In this document: positions 56,258-64,000 of the stretch, piece by piece | Numbering within the stretch: position 1 is the stretch's first letter | Layout of the letters: every line of letters begins with the position of its first letter | Assembly: GCF_902459465.1 (NCBI RefSeq) | Contig: NC_047071.1 | Coordinates: 11,552,385 to 11,616,384, forward strand | Direction: 5' to 3' | DNA length: 64,000 nucleotides | DNA from: Asterias rubens | Lineage: Eukaryota; Echinodermata; Asteroidea; Forcipulatida; Asteriidae | Position numbers and translations under genes: made by a program | The notes under the pieces: generated by a model | The model's database searches: none | Seen by the model: the letters and a program-made list of their open reading frames with translations, nothing else | Told to the model about the DNA's origin: nothing

Positions 56258-56788
56258 TGTGCTCCTTTAGTAATTTTATGTGGAGAGCTGCTTTTGCTCC
56301 GTGAAAACACAGCTTGGCATTACTCTACCCAGCAACGAGTCCTTGAATGGTTTGATGACAGCTTGGATTTGGCCCCAAATTCTGCAATCGAGACATCATA
56401 TCTGAGAGGAACACAATAATTACTTGTTGACATTTCCAAAAGCGCGTACAATGTTGCACATCTAAGTACGTAAATTACTATAGATGAGTTCAACTTCATA
56501 ATGAATGAATGAACTTTGTTATGTGGTACTGGTTGACACACACAGACGAAAACCCTTGGCCCAAATTGAAGACAAAAAAAATGTACAAATCCGACGATGC
56601 AATTTCAGGTCGTCAGAAGACAGGTGTTTAAATGAGTTCAACTGCATAATATTGTATGGATGAACGCTGTGAGGTGGTCTTGTTTGACGCCACAGTGATT
56701 GGTCTTTCCTATCAAGATCCTTGGACCGAATTGGAGACAAAAATGTACGACTCCCCCTACGATGCATAGAGCAATCCTGATCATCAGG

Positions 56789-57012
56789 ACCCAAAATTCA
56801 TTTGCTTAGCATGAAGTTTCTTCCTTAATAAAAACAGGTTTATACCAACCAAATTTCCACGTGATTTTCAGAATAAGCAAACTACAGTTGAATGCCAGTA
56901 AAAAGCAAAATGCAACAAATTAAAATTTGGTTGGTAACCTTGTTTTTATCAAGGAAGAAATGTCATATTAAGCAAAATTGTTATGCTTACAGGCTTTATG
57001 GAATTGAGCCCA
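56789..57012. mobile_element. Family B foldback MITE, copy 3 (degenerate)
   Basis: TTGCTTAGCATGAAGTTTCT, ACCAACCAAATTTCCA and TTTTTATCAAGGAAGAAATG; the outer left arm is lost. Confidence 0.8.
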
Positions 57013-57663
57013 TAAGACAGGTATGTTTAACCGGGTTTAACCTCATTATTTGAATGGACTTTTGTATGTGGTCCTGCCATCATTAAACTTTAAACGAGAT
57101 CGACAAAACCTCGACCAAGTTCACATTTTGAACCTGCTGAACTTTCTCTACGTGTGTGTCAACACGAAATACACCACACGCCAAAAGTTTGCGATTGATA
57201 ATAGCACATGCGGCGTAATCCAGCATCAAACTTACCTGTAAAAGGAGAACTTTTACTCCACGAGTTCACTCAGGAAGAATGCATCGTCTAGTGGGACTTC
57301 AAGACTTTCTCGCGAAAGACCTGAAAACTCCACAACTACGAAGTTAGAATCAGCGACAATGATCATGAAGTTATGTTCACTGTGCAATCACGCGGCCTCC
57401 TGTGTGTCGGAGTTCTATTTGAAAGCAAGAAATGAAAAACATCACTATTATTATACATTGGGGAATGGGTGTCGCAGTATAGTTCATTGTGTGCACGAAG
57501 CGAGAATTTTTTGTGTAACCACCAGGTGTGTGCGTGTGTTGACTCTACAACGGACAAAGGTCTGCTCAGACTACCATGAAGTTATGATTGTGTACGTTTG
57601 TACCAAGTGAGGGCGCTCTTTGAAAAAGAACCGAGCGAATCGACTCTGCATGTCTCGCGAGTA

Positions 57664-57821
57664 TGGGTGCGTTCGTTTAGCTTCCCTGGGTCGACCCCGG
57701 TGTGTGGCGGGGTTTTTTTTCAATGGACGAACGTGGGCAAATAATTACCCACGTTCCGCCTGGACAAAAAAAATCGCCACACACCGGGGTCGACTCAGGG
57801 AAGCTAAACGAACGCACCCAT
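57664..57821. mobile_element. Family F foldback, copy 3
   Basis: TGGGTGCGTTCGTTTAGC to GCTAAACGAACGCACCCA, flanked by TA on both sides; inner hairpin CGAACGTGGGCA / TACCCACGTTC. Confidence 0.95.
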
Positions 57822-58078
57822 AATTATTCGGTCCCGAGTTCGTGAGTTTTGTTTCTTTTCACATGTACGTAGGACCACAAGGGGTCCAGCAATCTTAGAC
57901 TTTTGAACGCTAGTTGGCAGCAAACTTACCAGGTAAATACACAGTAAGATTGTGTGAGAGAATTGGGTACACATGCAAGAAGTTAACAGTCTAAAGAATG
58001 GCCCTTTATTAACGGGAATAGCATTGTGATGACCCAATCTCACTGCGTTGTAATGACCTCGATTTGTGAATGGCCGTA

Positions 58079-58387
58079 GTCTTGGTTCCAAGACCATTGG
58101 TGTTGCGCGGTCACACACAACCAACGTTCCGATCTATGCACGGCAAAAACTGTACACGCTTGAATGAACGAACGCTAGCGGGCGCTCTGTTTCTCTGATT
58201 TAGATCTGAGCACAGACATGGTGAGATCCGGAAATCAGAGAAACAGAGCGCCTGCTAGCGTTCGTTCATTACAAGCGTGTACAGTTTTTGTTCGTTCATT
58301 ACAAGCGTGTACAGTTTTTTGCTGTGCATAAGCGGAACGTTGGTTGTGTGTGACCGCGCAACACCAAATGGTCTTGGAACCAAGACT
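58079..58387. mobile_element. Foldback G, long-armed inverted repeat (309 bp)
   Basis: AGTCTTGGTTCCAAGACCAT at the left is mirrored by ATGGTCTTGGAACCAAGACT at the right; the arms run over 100 bp each (GCGCGGTCACACACAACC and GGTTGTGTGTGACCGCGC inside). Confidence 0.95.
58260..58319 (+). repeat. Direct duplication inside the right arm of foldback G
   Basis: TTCGTTCATTACAAGCGTGT plus ACAGTTTTT occurs twice in the right arm; the left arm has it once. Confidence 0.92.
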
Positions 58388-59159
58388 AGAATGGCCGCTG
58401 TTAATGGACCTAAAAACAGCGGTTAGCCTCCAATATCATAAGGCCATTACACGCAGTAAAGACCGTTTGGTTCCTCACGCTGTATTCCCTAATAAATAAA
58501 CGAACAAGAACATCTACAGTCGATCGTACCAGCAAGTTCTACCGTTTATCTTTATTCTCTGAGGCGTAAACATCAATGCTGGTTTAACAGTGACCACAAA
58601 AAAAACCTTCATTGTTTTTAACAGTGTCCGTTTCAAGCAACTTGCTGGTGCAAAACTGCATGTAACTCATCAAGCCAAACATAGTTTAACATCACCATGG
58701 TATTTCATAAGAGATGTTGACGACAACGTTCTCAATGTCTCATTTTGTCACACTTTCATCCCTATTTAACAACAACAAACTATGTCAGCTACGAAAACCA
58801 GGTGTTCGTGAGTGATGACATCAAATTGTGAAGGAATAAAATTGTTCACGTCCTTTCTTGTAGTTTAGGAGTTAGGCTTTTTCTACATTCCGTTTACACA
58901 GGAGGGGGGGGGGGGCAATGTCAATGGCGTCACACATGACGAATCAATCAAAAAGAATTCCACGTGTATAAATGCTCTAGAAATGATCTATCCAGTACAG
59001 AGCAATAATTATGCTGGTTTAAAAAATGCGCGTATTCATAGATGCATGTACTTTAAAAATAGAACACAGTTCGGTAGTAAATGGCATTTCACAGGGATCA
59101 GTGGCAGGCAACGTTCCCAACATCACAGTGTCACATTCACTCATAATCCTAAAAACAAA

Positions 59160-59996
59160 ATGGCGAACGAATCCACCCGAACCACCCGTGTGATGCTCTG
59201 GAGTTCCCCGCGTAGCCTGTCTACGGCATTCACCAGAGCTATCTTAGAGCTGGGCAACGTGGAGGTCTTCAACGAGGAATTTGCAGCCGCGTATTTCTTC
59301 GGACCAGAGAGGGTCGGGGACATCTACAGACCGAAGCTGTCACCGAACCACTCATTTAAGTGGGTGAAGGAGCGCCTGGAGGCAGACTACCCGGGTAAGG
59401 TCGGGGTGTTTGGCAAGGACTTCGCCTACCCGATTCTCCCTCGTCTTGAGATGCTACCCAAGGGATTTTACCATACGTTCCTCGTGAGGGACCCGGCTAA
59501 AGTCTTCATTTCTCTCAAGCCTCGTTTCGAGGCTTCACGCATCAGTATGGCCTTTTCCGGAACATCTGATCTGAAACAATGTATCCCAGTGAAAGGCTAC
59601 ACATATAAGGAGCTTCGAGAGCTTTATGAGCACGTCAAGGGGCAAGGGCTGCCGACGTTAGTCCTGGACGCCGATGATCTGCTAGACAAGCCTGTTGAGA
59701 TGATGCGTTATTACTGTCAGACCACTGGTCTACCCTTCAAGGAATCGATGGTAACATGGAAGCCAGCTAACTGCCGGGATCTCAACTGGCACTGCTGCCG
59801 AGCTTTAAGATTAATGAACTGGTTAATGCAGTGGTACGAGGGTGCTTTGAAGAGCTCGGGATTCAAGAAGCCTTCTGCACGCCATATTGATGTGGAGTCG
59901 CTCCAACCTGATGTGAAGTTGGCCATTGAAGTGAGCCAACCTCACTATGACTTCATGTACAGTCAGCGTGTACAACTCGATTCAACGGGGAAGTGA
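59160..59996 (+). CDS. P-loop sulfotransferase-like protein, intronless, 278 aa
   Basis: The sequence WSSPRSLSTAF (14-24) is the 5'-phosphosulfate-binding loop type of the sulfotransferase fold. FLVRDPAKVFISL (107-119) gives Arg110 and Ser118, the eight-residue spacing of the 3'-phosphate-binding motif. Such enzymes transfer sulfate from PAPS; the acceptor cannot be told. The compact all-cytosolic form without TM or signal resembles the branched-chain-aminotransferase-like sulfotransferases of invertebrates (name from memory). I chose ATG 59160 (ACAAAATGG context) over the in-frame ATG at 58983, whose extra 59 residues look non-coding. The absence of introns suggests a retroposed or intron-poor lineage. 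The C-terminus ends STGK; the paralog at 63861-64000 ends five residues longer, because a 1-nt indel shifts the last codons. Confidence 0.85.
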   Translation: MANESTRTTRVMLWSSPRSLSTAFTRAILELGNVEVFNEEFAAAYFFGPERVGDIYRPKLSPNHSFKWVKERLEADYPGKVGVFGKDFAYPILPRLEMLPKGFYHTFLVRDPAKVFISLKPRFEASRISMAFSGTSDLKQCIPVKGYTYKELRELYEHVKGQGLPTLVLDADDLLDKPVEMMRYYCQTTGLPFKESMVTWKPANCRDLNWHCCRALRLMNWLMQWYEGALKSSGFKKPSARHIDVESLQPDVKLAIEVSQPHYDFMYSQRVQLDSTGK

Positions 59997-60110
59997 CTTC
60001 CAATACTTGACACTGTCAAGATTTGAAACAAGTAAACATTAATGTAACGGAGAAGTGACTTCCAATACTTAAAACTGCCAAAATTGAAACAAGTTAACAT
60101 TAATGTATAC
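59997..60110 (+). repeat. Tandem duplication in the sulfotransferase 3' flank (2 copies, about 57 bp)
   Basis: The block GAAGTGACTTCCAATACTT plus the following CACTGTCAAGATTTGAAAC-type sequence occurs twice in a row, the second copy slightly altered. A third, shorter match (CACTGTCAAGATTTGAGAA) appears at about 61146 beyond the microsatellite. Confidence 0.75.
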
Positions 60111-60379
60111 TCGTGCATTACTGTCAGTAGTCAGTCTCATGGATTCATGACTGGAGGACTCTTTGCGGGATCGACCCCTGATATGATATAATTGTAAGTG
60201 TATTTCCTATGATCACCTTTTTAAAGTATTGTTAAGTTTAACTAATCTTTTTATAGTAGTGCTTATTCTTAACTTTTTTAATTTCGCGGTTTGTGGTTTT
60301 AACTATTGGCTGGTCCATTTTGTGGTTTATATTTTTAGAAATCTTTTACGCTTTTTGGTTGTTTTTGCTCTTGTTTACA

Positions 60380-60442
60380 GCTTTTTTTAATGTGTACAGC
60401 GCCTTGGGGTCCAGTCATGGATGTAAGGCGCTTTATAAGCGT
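60380..60442 (+). mobile_element. Retroposon 3' tail (GCGCTTTATAAGCG type)
   Basis: Sequence ACAGCGCCTTGGGGTCCAG and then AAGGCGCTTTATAAGCG matches the 3' end seen in the SINE copies here (GCGCCTTGAGTACCTTG ... GCGCTATATAAG at about 28195-28230). The microsatellite follows at once. Confidence 0.6.
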
Positions 60443-61036
<594 letters not shown>

Positions 61037-62233
61037 ATTATTGTGGTGAAGAGATTAGCATTGTTGATAATAATTAACATAATGGCATTGTGTCTTTGTT
61101 TAGCGTGGGTTTTCATTTGGCAGACAATGACACAATGAATGTTAACACTGTCAAGATTTGAGAATTTAACATGAATGTTGTTTCATGGATAGGCAGAGCA
61201 CACTCTTTTAGATCGTTGTTTAGTTATCAAGATTAAAGCTATTTGTTTTAATGGAACAATTTTTGGCTTCAATTTGAGCAACCAGTTGTTATCTACCACA
61301 ACTGTTACAGTCTAGAGGCAAGAAAGTAATGTCTGCTTTGAACCCAGAAAACAGAGCGTCGAGCTCAATATAAATGTTGGTAGGGCCTCAAAATACTCTA
61401 TAATTATAATATTGAGCACCCCGCAAGGGTTTCAATGAAGACCTATGGGTGTTGGTGACCTCCAACTTGATGTATTATGCACGACATTTGGCCCTAGAAA
61501 AACGGTCGTATTTGCTGGGAGGTGTAGGGACATTTTCGGGATTGATGCTCGAACGTTTGGATTCATAACACAGTGGTGTAGGGGTGTTTTGCCTGGGATG
61601 AAATAATTCGATGGACACTGGGACTCCCAAAATCCAGTTGAGCAAAGGATTAAAGTTCAAGAATCAATGAATAGTTTCCTTTTAGTGTTAAATACTGTGA
61701 GACTTTTTAGTATTGTTCGTGTATTTGTTAAATAGTTTGCATAAATCTGCACTGTATGCTGTGGAAGTTTAGTATTGTGCACCTGTACTTGGCGTAACTG
61801 TAGTAGGGCGCCCTCATTGTATGGATCGAAAAGAGGTAGCTCGTTACCTCGAACATCTCGGGTGCGTTCCAGTTGCGCAAACTTACAGCAACCGTTTGCG
61901 CAAACGTTGTTGATCGTTCGAACGATTGGTTGCATACTTCGTGATTCCAGTATGGCGGCACTCTGTATTGAAGATGGCGAAAGTGCGTACGTATTTTTGT
62001 GGGTTTTTTCTGCTGTATTGAAGATAAATTTTAAGCCTGTTTCGAACATAAAGAAAACAATTATATTGTTAAGTTCTATGTGGTATTTCAACAATATTAG
62101 TATGTTTGTGGCAAGAATATAATATCATCTGCTTTGTCCGCTATTTTGAAAACTACCCACCTCCGAAGTACGTTCGCCTGTTGGTTGCCAACGTAAGCCA
62201 ACGGTGGCGGCGCACAACTAGTTCCACTCCAAA

Positions 62234-62338
62234 ATGTTGGCGAACGTGCGCAAAATGGTGCCAACCGTTGATGGGCAGACACTGGCCTTTAGAGCCTGTC
62301 AGTTTCCTGCCAGATGTACCTTTGACAATACGCTTGCT
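62234..62338 (+). CDS. Candidate short coding exon ending at a GTAAGT donor
   Basis: ATG in an AAAATG context opens MLANVRKMVPTVDGQTLAF and continues to TFDNTLA, followed exactly by GTAAGT. Upstream at about 61944-61975 are AGTATGGCGGC and AAGATGGCG, resembling YY1-type start-site motifs. I recognise no family. The frame can also run through the minisatellite to a stop at 62530. Weak support. Confidence 0.2.
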
Positions 62339-62482
62339 GTAAGTACAGAACTCCCTGCTTCCCTAAGCGCCGATGTAAGCACAGAATTCCCTGCTTCCCT
62401 AAGCGCCGATGTAAGCACAGAGTTCACTGCTTCCCTCAGCGCCGATGTAAGCACAGAATTCCCTGCTTCCCTAAGCGCCGAT
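62339..62482 (+). repeat. 36-bp minisatellite, 4 copies
   Basis: The unit begins GTAAGCACAGAATTCCCTGC and ends AAGCGCCGAT; the copies start at 62339, 62375, 62411 and 62447. It is a multiple of 3, so the plus frame reads VSTEFPASLSAD repeatedly. Each unit starts with a donor-like GTAAG. Confidence 0.95.
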
Positions 62483-62787
62483 GCTGTGCTTACGGTCAGC
62501 AGAGCCATGAAATTTGTCCCAGGTCTGTAGTTCGTAATAGTGTTAATATTTCTTATAGCTCATCACACGTTTGTGGTATCAAACAATTCATCAGTCTCGC
62601 TAAAGAAACAAAAACAAAGGTAGATTTATGACCACAAAAACCACAAAAACTTCTTACAAATCTGGTGGTGAAACATGTGTTTCTGCTGTATTTATTAGCA
62701 AATTTATGGCTACGTTTTAATCGGAATACTTCTCCTGGTGGTATGGGTGACTGTACAAACAAAGCAATTAACTTCATCAAGCATGCA

Positions 62788-63150
62788 CGGCAGTGGACAC
62801 TATTGGTAATTACTCAAAATAAGTATTAGCATAAAACCTCACTTGGTAACGAGTAATAGGGAGAGGTTGATAGTATAAATCATTGTGAAAACGGCTCCCT
62901 CTGAAGTAATGTAGTTTTCCACGAATTTGATTTCGAGACCTCAGATTTAGATGTTGAGGTCTCGAAATCAGCATCTGAACGCGCACAACTCCGTGTGGCA
63001 AAGGTGTTTTTCTTTCATTACTGTCTTGCAACTTCGATGACTAATTGAGCTTAAATTTTCACAAGTTTTTTATTTTATGCATAATGTTGAGATACAGCTA
63101 GTGAGAAGACTTGTCTTTGACAATTATCAATTGTGTCTCGATTGCTTTAA
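62788..63150 (+). mobile_element. Family A MITE between the sulfotransferase pair
   Basis: GGCAGTGGACACTATTGG to GTGTCTCGATTGCTTTAA; hairpin with a small deletion near 62935-62970. Confidence 0.92.
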
Positions 63151-63364
63151 AACAATTGTTTTTAACAATACATACCAATATTTACCCCCTTCTTTTCTTT
63201 TTTCTTTTTTTAAAGATTCATTCTCTGCCTTTCCCCGTTTCAAAAAAAAATGCATTGGGCTTCGTGCAGATAAGACAGTGGAGAAGCAGTGTTTTCTTTT
63301 TACTTTGTCGCTTTCATAAGAAAGATTGTTAATACCTTTTTGGTTGTTACTGAAAATATAATAT

Positions 63365-63695
63365 TAGCGTATTAAAAACTTACTTGGAACAAGCAACGGA
63401 GAGCTGTTGACAGTATAAAACATTGGGTGAAACGGCTCCCTCTAAAGTAACGTAGTTTTTGAGAAAGAGGTAATTTCTCAGTGACATAATTTTATCTGGA
63501 AAAGTCTTCAGTACTGAAGCCATTTATAGGCAGCTAAAAGTACACGCATATTGTGCAACATGTGTGTTTTTTCCTTTCATTATCGTCAATTGAGTACAAA
63601 TTTTCAAAGATTTTCTATTTTATGCATGCATGTTGGGATAAACCAAGTGAGACAAATGATCTCTGACAATTACCGAAGGTGTCCAGTGCCTTTAA
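63365..63695 (+). mobile_element. Family A variant, 5' truncated
   Basis: TTAAAAACTTACTTGGAACA through GGCTCCCTCTAAAGTAACG to GTGTCCAGTGCCTTTAA. Confidence 0.85.
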
Positions 63696-63860
63696 TTAAA
63701 AAGAATTCCAGCTGCACACAGGAATCCCTTCCTAATAACATAAACACCATGCCGGTTTATTTTAGTTATTATCAAAAATCCTACAGTTCTCTTCAACACA
63801 TAATGTCCTCCATCATATAGTACGTGACACCGACTACTGATCTTGACAGTGTTACTGTTG

Positions 63861-64000
63861 TTAATTATTGGGTGCCACTTCTCCGTTTGCATCTAATTGT
63901 ACACGCTGACTGTACATGAAGTCATAGTGAGGTTGGCTCACTTCAATGGCCAACTTCACATCAGGTTGGAGCGACTCCACATCAATATGGCGTGCAGAAG
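63861..64000 (-). CDS. 3' end of a second sulfotransferase-like gene (partial, runs off the window)
   Basis: The minus strand reads SARHIDVESLQPDVKLAIEV and then SQPHYDFMYSQRVQLDANGEVAPNN to a TAA at 63861. It is base-identical to 59872-59975 of the plus-strand copy over 104 bp and then diverges. The start and the PAPS motifs lie beyond 64000. The orientation is tail-to-tail with the first gene, with 3.9 kb between their stops. Confidence 0.85.
   Translation of the reverse strand, partial: SARHIDVESLQPDVKLAIEVSQPHYDFMYSQRVQLDANGEVAPNN

Noticed and set aside
58983-59159. Upstream in-frame start for the sulfotransferase
   Set aside because: The extra residues lack coding character, and the ATG at 59160 has a better context directly before the core domain.

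Overview
This looks like nuclear DNA of a deuterostome animal, most likely an echinoderm. A sea star is my best guess, from memory of the main repeat family and not from any search. The evidence is AT-rich sequence, spliced genes with GT-AG introns, tRNA-derived SINEs, and a very high load of short foldback (MITE-like) DNA transposons. I see no bacterial genes, CRISPR array or rRNA gene.

Gene content is low. (1) A complete nicotinic-receptor-type Cys-loop channel subunit lies on the minus strand at 21170-37285, with 7 exons and 497 aa; its first intron is 11 kb. (2) A large single-exon ORF of 606 aa lies on the plus strand at 41264-43084. I do not recognise it; it carries a C-terminal RVxF-type motif. 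(3) A complete ectodysplasin/Eiger-type TNF ligand lies on the minus strand at 47246-56257, with 5 exons and 473 aa. It has a type II membrane anchor, a short Gly-X-Y stretch and a TNF domain. A decayed copy of the end of its last exon sits just downstream. (4) An intronless P-loop sulfotransferase-like gene lies on the plus strand at 59160-59996, and the 3' end of a near-identical paralog enters on the minus strand at 63861-64000, giving a tail-to-tail pair. The first 21 kb has no recognisable gene.

The rest is mostly repeats. Family A (about 390 bp, more than 20 copies) has TTAA-flanked inverted termini and an inner hairpin. Families C, D and E are smaller and share the TTAA-type ends. Families B, F, G and M/N are other foldbacks, some nested in older copies. 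Two tRNA-headed SINE families are present. There are tandem arrays with periods of 16, 19, 36, 53, about 160 and about 220 bp, a GTCGTT array, and a 590-bp ATT microsatellite that starts exactly at a retroposon tail.

The genes show no common pathway. The channel and the TNF ligand are both surface signalling proteins, but their proximity looks incidental. The most interesting points are the TTAA-MITE complex and its nesting, the inverted sulfotransferase pair with abrupt loss of identity, the relic terminal exon of the TNF gene, the altered loop C of the receptor, and a minisatellite whose repeat unit contains a splice-donor-like sequence.
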